The position numbers were made by a program, and so were the translations under genes. Source: Bacteroidetes bacterium ADurb.Bin037 (GTDB lineage Bacteria; Bacteroidota; Bacteroidia; Bacteroidales; UBA932). From it: DNA of 64,000 nt. The stretch is from NCBI GenBank assembly GCA_002071175.1, contig MWER01000012.1, forward strand, positions 36,952-100,951, given 5' to 3'. Below, in pieces: positions 38,375 to 48,429 of the stretch; position 1 is the stretch's first letter, and every line of letters begins with the position of its first letter. The notes beneath the pieces are model-generated. The model saw only the letters and a program-made list of their open reading frames with translations. It had not been told where the DNA came from and searched no databases.

Positions 38375-39709
38375 TCACGCTTCATTATCGGATTCCTTGA
38401 AAAAACGGTTCAGTCCGTCAAATAGCCCTCCCATTAAGGGGGCCCTTTCCTTTTGCTTTTTCCCTGATACGTTTGCTTTAGCGGTCTTTGCCGTTTTGCC
38501 GGGCGATCCCGGTTCCACATCGGCAAATATTTCAGTCAGGCTCTTTTTCTGTTCTGCGGCATAATTTTCCTGTGCTTCAAAACCGCAGATCAGCATACCG
38601 GCAGCACAGGAGTGGGTGACTTGGTTCACATCTTCGCAATCTTCGGTAATAATTCCGTGAGGACGTGCAATACGTGCATCGTGACCCGTCTTGTATTTGA
38701 TAAATTGAGGTAAATTGGAAAGCAGGGACCCACCGCCGGTCAGCACAATTCCTGCCGGTAGTCTGTCCGCATAACCGCTCTGATAGACTTCGTACATGAC
38801 TGCTTCCAGGATCTCATCCATCCTGGCTTCAATGATGCTTGCCAGGAACCTGAACGGGATCTCCCTGGGTTCCCGTCCGCCGATCCCCGATATGACGATA
38901 GCCTTGTTCTCCGGTGCCAAATCTGCATAACACGAGCCGTACTGGATCTTCATCTGTTCGGCCTGCCTGGTTGTTACCTCGCAACCCTGGCGGATATCCT
39001 CGGTAATGACATTTCCGCCGAAAGGGATCACGGCAGTATGGCGCACAATGTTATCGTGATAAACAAGGACATCTGTCGTGCCTCCGCCTATGTCGACCAT
39101 TATCACACCCAGTTCCTTTTCGTCATCCTGCAACACTGCCTCTGCCGTGGCAAGGGGTTCCAGAATAAGTTTGGACAATTTAAGTCCGGCACTCTCAATG
39201 CTGCGTTTGGTATGTTCTGCAGATACGCTTTTTCCTATGAAAAGTTTGTAATTTGCTTCTATACAGCTTCCGTACATGCCGACGGGATTGGCAACACTTC
39301 TGTATTCATCTACATGGTATGACTGCGGAACCACATGGAGGACTTCCTCGCCCGGATCCACCCTGGAATTATACATATTATACCACATCCTGTCTATCTC
39401 ATCCTGCACGATTTCTGTGTCCCGGTTGGAACGGTTGATGTTGCTGCTGGCAGATTTACAGCGGATGTACTGTCCTGCGATCCCTACGATGACTTCCTTG
39501 ACGGGATGTCCTGTCCTGGACTCCAGTTCTTCCAGTAGGGGTCTGAGCGTATTGAGCACGTTTTGGTTATTGATCACTTCTCCCCTCATAATTCCTTGGG
39601 AAGGGGCATCACACGATGCTATAACCTTATAACCTTCCTTTGTTTTTGTTCCTGCAAGGCATACTACTTTTGTGGTACCCAGATCAATTACAGAAATAAT
39701 TTTTTCCAT
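38375..39709 (-). CDS. ftsA: Cell division protein FtsA
   Basis: Actin-like protein that tethers FtsZ to the membrane. 444 residues with phosphate-binding ISVIDLGTTKVVCL, the second phosphate loop GVIMVDIGGGTTDVLVY and adenosine motif GIVLTGGGSLLSNL. The C-terminus ends in a short helix (GGLFDGLNRFFKESD) that could bind membrane. It is coupled to ftsZ. Confidence 0.96.
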   Translation of the reverse strand: MEKIISVIDLGTTKVVCLAGTKTKEGYKVIASCDAPSQGIMRGEVINNQNVLNTLRPLLEELESRTGHPVKEVIVGIAGQYIRCKSASSNINRSNRDTEIVQDEIDRMWYNMYNSRVDPGEEVLHVVPQSYHVDEYRSVANPVGMYGSCIEANYKLFIGKSVSAEHTKRSIESAGLKLSKLILEPLATAEAVLQDDEKELGVIMVDIGGGTTDVLVYHDNIVRHTAVIPFGGNVITEDIRQGCEVTTRQAEQMKIQYGSCYADLAPENKAIVISGIGGREPREIPFRFLASIIEARMDEILEAVMYEVYQSGYADRLPAGIVLTGGGSLLSNLPQFIKYKTGHDARIARPHGIITEDCEDVNQVTHSCAAGMLICGFEAQENYAAEQKKSLTEIFADVEPGSPGKTAKTAKANVSGKKQKERAPLMGGLFDGLNRFFKESDNEA

Positions 39710-39721
39710 AGGTTTTTAGTT

Positions 39722-40525
39722 TTATATATTTTTTTCTTTTTTTCTATATGTGCATACCAACTGGTCGCCAAAACTTGCATCTACCATGCTATACTTCTCC
39801 TTTCCTACTAAAGGCTCCAATACGCGGTAAAACTCCCTGAGTTTGTCCATTTTATAGGAAAACCTGCTGATGTTCCCGATCTTGAGCATGATGTCTTCTT
39901 CTTTGGGTAAGATCAGGATATCTTCTGTGTTTGCTACCAGAATACTTTCTACTTTGTTTTTCCAGAAAGAATGTGCTGTTATATAAGCTGTCATACGGCT
40001 CAAATCGGTAAGCCAGGTGTCGGAGGAATCCATTTCTCCCCTGTAGTGCGGGGGATAGTCAAATGGGATCTTTCCACGGACTATCAGTACAGGCATCCGG
40101 AAAGGATTGACTACAGGGAAGATAAACCTTTCGCCGGAAACGAAAAAGGATCCCAGTGAAGTTTCTATCCGGAAGAGGGGTGTGTGTTGACGGATTTCCA
40201 GTTTCAGGGTACCGTCAATAGTCCTGACGGCATTGCATTGACGAACCGAAGCGAAAGATTCAACCTCTTTTTCCAGCTGATACATATCGATCATCGAGAA
40301 ATCCTTTCCCAGCAGTTTGATGGGACTGCGTTCCAGGAAAGAGGCCACTTCCTCGGCGCGTATCAGCGGATTGAGCAGACTGTCCCGAACAACGATGACC
40401 ACATCCTGGCACCTGTCCTGATTCTTGTCACGTACCAGTATGGTGGCAAAATAGAAATATGCCCCAAGGATACCCGTCAGTGCCAGGTATGCCATAACAG
40501 ACAATATTTTTCTTATTTTGCTCAT
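39722..40525 (-). CDS. ftsQ: FtsQ/DivIB-like cell division protein
   Basis: 267 residues: one membrane helix (VMAYLALTGILGAYFYFATIL) then a periplasmic region with a POTRA-like segment (LIRAEEVASFLERSPIKLLG) and the motif SVRQCNAVRTIDGTLKLEIRQHTPLFRIE. This fits the divergent FtsQ proteins of Bacteroidota, which score weakly to enterobacterial FtsQ. ATG at 40525 overlaps the murC stop (ATGA). Confidence 0.88.
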   Translation of the reverse strand: MSKIRKILSVMAYLALTGILGAYFYFATILVRDKNQDRCQDVVIVVRDSLLNPLIRAEEVASFLERSPIKLLGKDFSMIDMYQLEKEVESFASVRQCNAVRTIDGTLKLEIRQHTPLFRIETSLGSFFVSGERFIFPVVNPFRMPVLIVRGKIPFDYPPHYRGEMDSSDTWLTDLSRMTAYITAHSFWKNKVESILVANTEDILILPKEEDIMLKIGNISRFSYKMDKLREFYRVLEPLVGKEKYSMVDASFGDQLVCTYRKKEKNI

Positions 40526-41895
40526 AACTTCAATTCCTTCAGGCAATCAACAATGGGTTCCACAAGGCGGTCAATATTGCCGGCACCCAGTGTAAGCAGG
40601 ACCCGTGGCCGTTCTTTTTTTACAAAATCAAGGATCTGCGATGCATTAAGTATATATTTTTCCTTTACGGTCAGCATGGCTTCGATCATCTCTGAACTTA
40701 CTCCGGGTATGGGCAATTCCCTGGCCGGATAGACGGGCATCAATACCACCTGGTCCAGGAGATCCAGACTTTGTGCGAACATTCCGGCAAAATCCCTGGT
40801 CCTGGAATACAGGTGAGGCTGGAAGATCCCGGTGATCTTTTCCCCGGGGAACCATTCCCTGACAGAAAGAACGGCAGCCCTGATCTCGTTGGGATGATGG
40901 GCATAATCGTCAATATAACAGCATCCCTGTGTTTTGTAGCGTACGTCCATCCTTCTGGATACGCCACGGAATGATTCAAGTGCTTTTTTCAGGGACGGAA
41001 GAGATATTCCGTTCAGGTATGCCAGGGCCGAAGCGCCGACTGCATTTTCCACGTTGATACGTCCCGGTATACCCAGGCGGCACCCTTTCACCTTTTGTCC
41101 CATGAGCATCAGGTCAAAGGTGAACAGGCCACCTTCGCCTATAGTATGGTTCATGGCATAGAAATCACAAGGTTCCTGGTAATGGTATGTGTGGCGTTTA
41201 ACATGGGAAGATACATGCAACGGGATATCAACTCCTTTTTTAATAACCAGGTTGCCGCCGGGAACGATCTGGGATGCGAACAGGGCGAAAGCCTCTTTAA
41301 CGGCCTGATGTGTGCCGTAAATATCAAGATGGTCGGCGTCTGCCGAAGTGATAAGGGCAGAATGGGGATGAAGCTGCAGGAATGAACGATCATACTCATC
41401 TGCTTCGGCAACCAGGAAAGGACTGTCGCTCAGCAGCAGGTTGGAATGATAATTTTTTGATATACCTCCCAGAAAGGCAGTACAGCCGGGTCCCTCATGT
41501 TGCAGTATGTGCGCCAACAGCGTTGAGGTCGTTGTTTTTCCATGTGTGCCGGCTACGGCCAGTGTGGTATGGTTTTCAGAGATGCGTCCCAATGCTACGG
41601 AACGTTTGATTATGTCGTATCCTTTTTCCCTCAGCCAATTCAACTCCTTGTTGTCTGCCGGGATTGCAGGAGTATAGACCACAAGGGTGTCCTTCATGTT
41701 TTCAGTAATATGAGCTGGAATACTTGCCGGATCGTCCTGGTAATGGATGTTTATGCCTTCCGATTCAAGGTTCCGGGTAAGTTCGGACGGTGTCAGGTCA
41801 TATCCTGCCACAAAGGCTCCGGCATTTTTATAATACCGTGCCAGCGCACTCATCCCTATGCCCCCTATTCCGAGGAAATAAACGTTTAAGATCAT
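40522..41895 (-). CDS. murC: UDP-N-acetylmuramate--L-alanine ligase
   Basis: First amino-acid ligase of the peptidoglycan precursor. 457 residues with N-terminal FLGIGGIGMSALA, ATP loop VAGTHGKTTTSTLL, and YIDDYAHHPNEIRA in the C-terminal domain. It overlaps murG and ftsQ by 4 bases each. Confidence 0.97.
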   Translation of the reverse strand: MILNVYFLGIGGIGMSALARYYKNAGAFVAGYDLTPSELTRNLESEGINIHYQDDPASIPAHITENMKDTLVVYTPAIPADNKELNWLREKGYDIIKRSVALGRISENHTTLAVAGTHGKTTTSTLLAHILQHEGPGCTAFLGGISKNYHSNLLLSDSPFLVAEADEYDRSFLQLHPHSALITSADADHLDIYGTHQAVKEAFALFASQIVPGGNLVIKKGVDIPLHVSSHVKRHTYHYQEPCDFYAMNHTIGEGGLFTFDLMLMGQKVKGCRLGIPGRINVENAVGASALAYLNGISLPSLKKALESFRGVSRRMDVRYKTQGCCYIDDYAHHPNEIRAAVLSVREWFPGEKITGIFQPHLYSRTRDFAGMFAQSLDLLDQVVLMPVYPARELPIPGVSSEMIEAMLTVKEKYILNASQILDFVKKERPRVLLTLGAGNIDRLVEPIVDCLKELKL

Positions 41896-43010
41896 AATTC
41901 CAGTATAATTGATGCAATTTGGGCGGCTGCATCGGGCCGGCTTAGTTTCAATATATTTTCTGAAAGAGTCTCCAATTCCCTTGTATTAAAAACAAGTTCA
42001 AGTGCTTTGTTCATCAGGATCTCAGGTGCTTCCTTATCGGAAACCAGGTATCCGGCATTTTCCCTGACAAGTGCCATGGCATTGTGCGTCTGGTGATCTT
42101 CTGCCACATTCGGGGAGGGCACAAAGATGCAGGCTTTTTTTGCCGCACTCAGTTCGGAAATGCTTCCGGCTCCCGCCCTCGATATGATTAGATCGGCAGC
42201 GGCATAGGCCAGGTCCATCCGCCGGATGAATTCATGTGGGTAAACAGGGATCCCCGGATATTTATCAACAGCTTCCCTGGCTTGGACAATGCCGTTTTTT
42301 CCGCATTGCCACAATATCTGGACCTGATCGGTCTTGAATCTGGGCAGGAAATCATGCATACAACGGTTGAGCGTCCCTGCTCCCAGGCTGCCACCGGTCA
42401 CAAGAATGGTTTTTTTGTGCGGATCAAGTCCAAAATGGGTCATTGCCTCCTGTCTTAGCGGTTTGCCGGCCGGACTGATATCGTTTCGGATGGGATTTCC
42501 TGTCAGAACAATCTTTGAAGCAGGAAAGAACTTTTCCATACCCGTATAAGCCACACAGATGCATGATGCCCCTGAAGCCAGTATCTTATTCGTTTTTCCG
42601 GCATAACTGTTTTGTTCCTGAAGTATGTAAGGGATGCCTTTTTTTCTGGCAACCCACAGGAGCGGACCGCTGGCATATCCGCCGACACCGACAGCAACAG
42701 TAGGACGGAACCCCCTAATGATCTTGCGGGCTTCTCTAATGCTTCTTAGAAGTTGCAGGGGCAACATCAGGTTGGCTTTGATTCCTTTCCATGACATATC
42801 CCTTTGTAATCCTGCAATGGGAAGACCAACGATCTCGTATCCGGCTTCGGGGACTTTTTCCATTTCCATACGTCCCAGGGCGCCCACGAACAGTATTCCG
42901 GCACCGGGATCCTGGATCCTGATGGCATTGGCTATGGAAATGGCAGGAAAGATATGACCGCCTGTTCCCCCTCCACTGATAATTATTCTATGTTCGTTGT
43001 GGCATTTCAT
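41892..43010 (-). CDS. murG: Undecaprenyl-PP-MurNAc-pentapeptide-UDP-GlcNAc GlcNAc transferase
   Basis: Adds GlcNAc to lipid I to make lipid II at the inner membrane face. 372 residues with ISGGGTGGHIFPAISIA near the N-terminus, VTGGSLGAGTLN in the middle, and ISRAGAGSISELSA in the donor-binding domain. It overlaps ftsW by 23 bases. Confidence 0.97.
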   Translation of the reverse strand: MKCHNEHRIIISGGGTGGHIFPAISIANAIRIQDPGAGILFVGALGRMEMEKVPEAGYEIVGLPIAGLQRDMSWKGIKANLMLPLQLLRSIREARKIIRGFRPTVAVGVGGYASGPLLWVARKKGIPYILQEQNSYAGKTNKILASGASCICVAYTGMEKFFPASKIVLTGNPIRNDISPAGKPLRQEAMTHFGLDPHKKTILVTGGSLGAGTLNRCMHDFLPRFKTDQVQILWQCGKNGIVQAREAVDKYPGIPVYPHEFIRRMDLAYAAADLIISRAGAGSISELSAAKKACIFVPSPNVAEDHQTHNAMALVRENAGYLVSDKEAPEILMNKALELVFNTRELETLSENILKLSRPDAAAQIASIILEL

Positions 43011-44217
43011 CTTCTGTTAGTTTTTTCTTTTCCTCTTCTGTGAGTTCCAACGTAAAGAGCCTGTCATCTTGTAAAGCCCTGCTTACAGATAACATCATCC
43101 CGAATGCTATGCTTACCGCCAGCACGGAAGAGCCTCCCGAGCTGATCATCGGCAGTGTCTGACCGGTTACCGGTAGCAGGCCCACATTTACCATTATATG
43201 GATCATGGCCTGGGTGATGATCAGTATCCCCAGTCCGCATACAAGCATGGCGGAGAAAATCTTCTTACAGTCCCGGGCTATAATTATTACACTGTATAGG
43301 AGCCAGAAATACAATCCTATCACAAATATGCCCCCTATAAGCCCGGTTTCCTCCACTATGATCGAATAGATATAATCACTATTTGACAAGGGAAGTACAT
43401 GCCGTAAAGTTCCGTTCCCCGGTATTTTGCCGCCAATACCTCCGGTAGCGATAGCCACTTTGGAGTACATGACCTGGTCGTTTTCTTTTTCCTGCCGGGT
43501 TTCTCCAAAACCAAGAAAATTACCGATACGTTTTTCAACAGTTCTCAACCGTGAAGAAGAAACGATAGTACTGGCATCCGTCTTTTTGAACGTGCGGTTT
43601 AATAACACACCTCCGTAAACTAGTCCTGCAAGCAGAATGACAATGCCTGCCGCTTTGGCTATATGTTTAAAACGAACCTTTGATATGATCAACATGATCA
43701 GGACCGTAAGGGAAAGCAGTGCACCGGTCGAAAATCCCTCCCAAATAATGGGCACGATAAAAGCCAGGACCGGAAGAAAAAGACGCAGGAGGAAATCCTT
43801 AAAAGTGGAAAGCTTATCGTCTTCAAGCACTTTGGCCACAAAAAGAATCAGGGCGATCTTTGCGAACTCGGATGTTTGAAAACTAAATCCGTTTATGGAC
43901 AGCCAGCGGGTGCCTTCGTTCCGGCTGACTCCCATAAAGAGCGTCAGCAATAACAGAATAAGGGCCAAAACATAACCGAAATAAGCCAGTTTTCTGTAAG
44001 CTCCAAGCGGAAAGATATGGCACAGATATATGACTCCGAATCCCAGGAGTATATGCCGCATTTGCTTTAGCATGATAGAGAAAGTGGTCGTATTCTCCAT
44101 TACTGCCATGCGGCTGGACGATGAATAGACAAACACGAGTGAGAGCAAGGAAAAAATGATGATCAATGCCCACAGGGACGTATCCCCCTTCAAACGTATT
44201 TTCTTCTTCACGTTCAT
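42988..44217 (-). CDS. ftsW: Septal peptidoglycan polymerase FtsW
   Basis: SEDS-family glycosyltransferase, 409 residues, about ten membrane helices. Family motifs are RWLSINGFSFQTSEFAKIALI, the large periplasmic loop with GNGTLRHVLPLSNSDYIYSIIVEE, and the C-terminal PVTGQTLPMISSGGSS. Its cognate transpeptidase FtsI is in the same cluster. The cytoplasmic tail is short and acidic. Confidence 0.96.
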   Translation of the reverse strand: MNVKKKIRLKGDTSLWALIIIFSLLSLVFVYSSSSRMAVMENTTTFSIMLKQMRHILLGFGVIYLCHIFPLGAYRKLAYFGYVLALILLLLTLFMGVSRNEGTRWLSINGFSFQTSEFAKIALILFVAKVLEDDKLSTFKDFLLRLFLPVLAFIVPIIWEGFSTGALLSLTVLIMLIISKVRFKHIAKAAGIVILLAGLVYGGVLLNRTFKKTDASTIVSSSRLRTVEKRIGNFLGFGETRQEKENDQVMYSKVAIATGGIGGKIPGNGTLRHVLPLSNSDYIYSIIVEETGLIGGIFVIGLYFWLLYSVIIIARDCKKIFSAMLVCGLGILIITQAMIHIMVNVGLLPVTGQTLPMISSGGSSVLAVSIAFGMMLSVSRALQDDRLFTLELTEEEKKKLTEDEMPQRT

Positions 44218-44223
44218 AATCTA

Positions 44224-45561
44224 TTACAGTTTTCTGACAGCTTCCCTGAATTGGTCCCCCCGGTCCTCGTAATTCCGGAAAAGATCAAAACTGGCACATG
44301 CAGGTGAGAGAAGTACCGTGTCCCCGGGTTGTGCCATTTCATAGGCATGGGTGACGGCTCCTTTCATGGATGTTGTGTCTATTAAACAAGGTACTTTATC
44401 TTTAAAGGACTTATGTAGTTTTTCATTGTCAATACCCAGACAGATCAGGGCTTTCACCTTATCCCTGACAAGATCGTACAAAGGCTCATAGTCGTTTCCC
44501 TTATCCTGTCCTCCCGCTATCCAAATAATGGGGGTCTGTATGCTTTCCAGCGCATACCAGACTGAATTGATATTGGTGGCTTTGGAGTCATTGATATATA
44601 ATGTCCCCCTTACTTTTGCCACTTGTTCCATCCTGTGGGGAATGCTTTTAAATGAAGTCAGGCTTTCCCTTATCACCGGATTGCTGATATTCATAATTTT
44701 GGCTGACAAGGCAGCAGCCATTGAATTGTATACGTTGTGCTTTCCCTGGAGTGCCAGTTCGTTGAGGAACATTTGGAATTCTTCCTCTCCGTACTTTACT
44801 TTCATCAAGTTTCCCTCGGTATAGGCCCCCTGTGGTACGGCAATTTTTTGCGAAATCGGTAACGATTTAGCTTTTAGTACAATACGACTCAAATGATCCA
44901 TAGAGATCTCATCATCCCGGCAGAAAATGAAACAGTCGTCTTCAGCCATGTTCTGTGTGATCCTGAATTTTGCCCTTACATATTCCTGCAGGTCATGGTG
45001 GTACCTGTCCAGATGGTCTGGGGTTATGTTCAGCAATATGGCGATATCGGCCTTGAAGTCATACATGCCCTCAAGTTGGAAACTGCTTAGTTCAAGAACA
45101 TATATATCATAATTCTGTGTAGCTACCTGGTAAGCGAAACTCTGTCCGACATTTCCGGCAAGTCCTACGTTCAAACCGGCATTTTTCAACAAGTAATATA
45201 TCAGGGAGGAAGTGGTTGTCTTGCCGTTGCTGCCGGTAATACATATTTTTCGGGCATCGGTATACCGGCCGGCAAACTCTATTTCTGAAATGACAGGAAT
45301 CCCCGCTTTGTTCAGATCTTCCACCACGGTCACCGTGTCGGGAATTCCCGGACTCTTTACCACTTCTTCAGCCGTCATGATCAGGGGAAGTGAGTGTATC
45401 CCTTCTTCAAATTCCACCCCGTGCTCATTGAGCAAAGCTTTGGCCTGCGGCTGTATGATCCCGCAATCGGACAGAAATACTTCATATCCTTGTTTTTTTG
45501 CCAGCACGGCTGCTCCCACGCCACTTTCCCCGCCTCCCAGAACTACCAGTCTGTTCTTCAT
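44224..45561 (-). CDS. murD: UDP-N-acetylmuramoylalanine--D-glutamate ligase
   Basis: Adds D-glutamate to the precursor. 445 residues with N-terminal LVVLGGGESGVGAA, ATP loop ITGSNGKTTTSSLIYYLL, and DSKATNINSVWYALE. ATG at 45561 was chosen over an in-frame TTG at 45567. It sits between mraY (14-base gap) and ftsW (6-base gap). Confidence 0.96.
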   Translation of the reverse strand: MKNRLVVLGGGESGVGAAVLAKKQGYEVFLSDCGIIQPQAKALLNEHGVEFEEGIHSLPLIMTAEEVVKSPGIPDTVTVVEDLNKAGIPVISEIEFAGRYTDARKICITGSNGKTTTSSLIYYLLKNAGLNVGLAGNVGQSFAYQVATQNYDIYVLELSSFQLEGMYDFKADIAILLNITPDHLDRYHHDLQEYVRAKFRITQNMAEDDCFIFCRDDEISMDHLSRIVLKAKSLPISQKIAVPQGAYTEGNLMKVKYGEEEFQMFLNELALQGKHNVYNSMAAALSAKIMNISNPVIRESLTSFKSIPHRMEQVAKVRGTLYINDSKATNINSVWYALESIQTPIIWIAGGQDKGNDYEPLYDLVRDKVKALICLGIDNEKLHKSFKDKVPCLIDTTSMKGAVTHAYEMAQPGDTVLLSPACASFDLFRNYEDRGDQFREAVRKL

Positions 45562-45575
45562 GTACAAATATATAA

Positions 45576-46940
45576 TTATCTAATCTTCAATGTAATAACA
45601 GTTAAAACGGCCAGCAGTATACTGATAATCCAAAACCTGACAACTACTTTTGGTTCCGCAATGGGTTCTTTCGGATTACGGAGTAAAATGCGTCCGTTCA
45701 CGTCTTTTCTGTTGTATATGTAGTGGTCGTGCAGGGGAGCCCTTACAAAAACACGTTCTCCCTGGACGGTGTCACCTTGTTTATATTTCCCTTCTGCTAT
45801 CATTTTTTTAGTGGCACGAATACGTGTATGCCTGTACCACAGGCGTTGAATAATAACGGAAATGCTTTCGGCCAGAAAAACGCCGCAGAGAATAATCAAC
45901 AGGAGTTCAACCCTTATCATCAGAGCAAATACAGCCACGATTCCTCCCAGGGTAAGGCTTCCCACATCGCCCATGAATATTTGTGCCGGATAGGCATTGT
46001 ACCAAAGGAACCCGATCAGGGCTCCGATCATACCGGCCATAAAAATCACCATTTCCCCGGAATTTGGTATGTACATGATATTTAAATATCTGGCATATAT
46101 TATGTTCCCGGATAAATAGGCAAGGATCCCCAGGGTGATTCCCGCTATGGCCACCGTTCCTGTGGCCAGTCCGTCCCTCCCGTCTGTAAGGTTGGTTCCA
46201 TTGGAAACGGCAGTTACAATAAAAATAGCTACCAGGATATATACGAGCCATCCTGCTTTCTGACCTGCTTCGCCTTTCAACGGGGTAAGCCAGGCATAAT
46301 CAAAAAGGTTGTCTTTCAGGAACGGGATTGTTGTTTTTGTGCTCTTGACATGACGGATGTAGCCGAGGTCTTCGATTTGTTCTGTCTGTTCGGTACCCGG
46401 AGGCACTTGCGTCATTTCTACTATGACGGCTTTATCGCTCATGTACAGGGCAAGCCCCACAATGAGTCCCAGACCTACCTGGCCGTATACTTTCAGTTTT
46501 CCTTTCATGCCGTCTTTGTCCTTGCGCTGCAGCTTTCCAAGGAAGCGAACGAACCTGGTTTCCGTCATGCCGGCCTTTTGACGCAGTTTAAGCATATCGT
46601 CAAGAAAACCGATGATCGAAAGCCATAGGGTAGCGACGATCAATAGCTGAACATACAGATTTGTCAGATCACATAACAGAAGTGCTGACACAAGCAACGA
46701 CATGATGATCATCAGACCGCCCATGGTCGGGGTTCCGGATTTTCCGTTTTCTCCTGTTTTTTCTCCCAGATCAGTGATCTGCTTCCTTTTCAGGCATGCA
46801 ATGATGTATTTTCCGGCCGTCAACGAGATCAGCAATGCAAAAATCACTGACATGATAGAGCGGACCGAAATATAGCGGAATAACCCTACTCCCGGGAAGT
46901 CAAAATTCTGTTTTAGGTATTCAAATAAATGGTATAGCAT
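45576..46940 (-). CDS. mraY: Phospho-N-acetylmuramoyl-pentapeptide transferase
   Basis: Makes lipid I from UDP-MurNAc-pentapeptide and undecaprenyl phosphate. 454 residues, about 90 longer than the E. coli enzyme. The core motifs are present: GTPTMGGLMII, IGFLDDMLKL, NGTNLTDGRDGLA and NAYPAQIFMGDVGSL. Extra length is mainly at about residues 125-150, 170-228 and in a hydrophilic stretch near 370-420. Similar inserts are usual in Bacteroidota MraY. Confidence 0.96.
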   Translation of the reverse strand: MLYHLFEYLKQNFDFPGVGLFRYISVRSIMSVIFALLISLTAGKYIIACLKRKQITDLGEKTGENGKSGTPTMGGLMIIMSLLVSALLLCDLTNLYVQLLIVATLWLSIIGFLDDMLKLRQKAGMTETRFVRFLGKLQRKDKDGMKGKLKVYGQVGLGLIVGLALYMSDKAVIVEMTQVPPGTEQTEQIEDLGYIRHVKSTKTTIPFLKDNLFDYAWLTPLKGEAGQKAGWLVYILVAIFIVTAVSNGTNLTDGRDGLATGTVAIAGITLGILAYLSGNIIYARYLNIMYIPNSGEMVIFMAGMIGALIGFLWYNAYPAQIFMGDVGSLTLGGIVAVFALMIRVELLLIILCGVFLAESISVIIQRLWYRHTRIRATKKMIAEGKYKQGDTVQGERVFVRAPLHDHYIYNRKDVNGRILLRNPKEPIAEPKVVVRFWIISILLAVLTVITLKIR

Positions 46941-46941
46941 A

Positions 46942-48417
46942 TCATCCCGTCTTTAATAGTTCTGTCAGGATCTCTTTATCAGAGAAATGTTTTTTTACTC
47001 CTTTCGTATCCTGGTAAGTTTCATGACCTTTTCCTGCCACCAGGATAATGGCACCCGGTCTGGCCGTTCTGACTGCCGTCCTGATGGCCTGGCACCTGTC
47101 TGTAATGCGCAGGTGGCGATGTTGTTGTTCCGTTGACAGTCCGGCCATCATATCGTCCAGAATGGCCTCGGGATCTTCAAATCTTGGATTGTCCGAAGTA
47201 AAAATGCACAGATCGGCATATTGGTCTGCTGTCTGAGCCATTATGGGGCGTTTTGTTTTGTCCCTGTTACCCCCACACCCGACCACACAGATCAATTCCT
47301 GCTCCGGTTTTAACAATTCTTTGAGGGTAAGCAGGGCATTTTTCAGGGCATCGGGGGTATGGGAATAATCTACTACGGCCGTCAGGTCGTTTCTGCCCCT
47401 TACATATTCCATCCGGCCGCTTACCGTTTCCAATGAACTGAGTATCCTGAGTGTTTCTTCGGCAGGCTCATTCAAAAGTCTGGCACAAGCATAAACTGCC
47501 AACAGGTTATAAGCGTTATGCATACCTATAAACGAACTCCAGACCTCTTTTCCGTCAATCCCCAGTTGCATTCCGTCCACACTGTGTTCCAGGATACGGG
47601 CGTTGAAATCTGCCATTTTTCTGCATGCATAAGTATATTTTCGGGCACTGCAATTCTGTATCATGATCTGCCCGTTCTTGTCATCATCATTGATAAGGGC
47701 AAAAGACCGGGATGGCAGCGTGTCAAAGAAGTGCTTTTTGGCGTCCCTGTAAGCGGCAAATGTCTGATGGAAATCCAGATGATCATGTGTCAGGTTCGTG
47801 AAGATGCCTCCGGCAAAATGCAAACCTGTAATCCGGTTCTGAACTACGGAATGTGAGCTGACTTCCATAAAACAATGGGTACATCCCTGTCGGGACATTT
47901 TGTCCAGCAGGTTGTTGAGGGTTATGGCATCGGGAGTGGTGTGCGTTGCAGGTACTTCCTCCTGGTCTATGTAGTAAGCTATGGTAGAGATCAATCCGCA
48001 TTTGTATCCCAGCTGGCGGAACATCCGGTAGAGCAGGGTGGCAGTAGTCGTTTTGCCATTTGTTCCCGTTATGCCCACCAAGATCATTCTGGCAGAGGGA
48101 TGGTTGTACCACATATCGGCCAAAAGTCCAAGGGCATAATGGGTGTCAGGTACCTGAACGAATGTGGTTTTTTGGGAAAACTCCCCAATGACCCGCATAT
48201 CTTCCAGGCATCCCTCCTGGAATAAGATCGCCGAGGCGCCTTTTTGTGCCGCCTCCCTGATGAACAGATGTCCGTCGGTTTGAGTACCCGGCAGTGCGGC
48301 GAACATACAGCCTTGTGACACCTGGCGGGAGTCCTGGCATAAAAAGGACACATCACGGTCGGATGATCCGGAGATCACACAATTTTCGAGTACTTGCAGG
48401 AGCTTTTTCAGTTGCAT
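46942..48417 (-). CDS. murE: UDP-MurNAc-tripeptide synthetase
   Basis: Adds the third residue of the stem peptide, usually meso-diaminopimelate in this group. 491 residues with ATP loop GITGTNGKTTTATLL, the carbamylated-lysine region, and TSDNPRFEDPEAILDDM, where the DNPR motif is the signature of the diaminopimelate-specific enzyme. It lies 12 bases after ftsI. Confidence 0.97.
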   Translation of the reverse strand: MQLKKLLQVLENCVISGSSDRDVSFLCQDSRQVSQGCMFAALPGTQTDGHLFIREAAQKGASAILFQEGCLEDMRVIGEFSQKTTFVQVPDTHYALGLLADMWYNHPSARMILVGITGTNGKTTTATLLYRMFRQLGYKCGLISTIAYYIDQEEVPATHTTPDAITLNNLLDKMSRQGCTHCFMEVSSHSVVQNRITGLHFAGGIFTNLTHDHLDFHQTFAAYRDAKKHFFDTLPSRSFALINDDDKNGQIMIQNCSARKYTYACRKMADFNARILEHSVDGMQLGIDGKEVWSSFIGMHNAYNLLAVYACARLLNEPAEETLRILSSLETVSGRMEYVRGRNDLTAVVDYSHTPDALKNALLTLKELLKPEQELICVVGCGGNRDKTKRPIMAQTADQYADLCIFTSDNPRFEDPEAILDDMMAGLSTEQQHRHLRITDRCQAIRTAVRTARPGAIILVAGKGHETYQDTKGVKKHFSDKEILTELLKTG

Positions 48418-48429
48418 TGTGTCATCGGG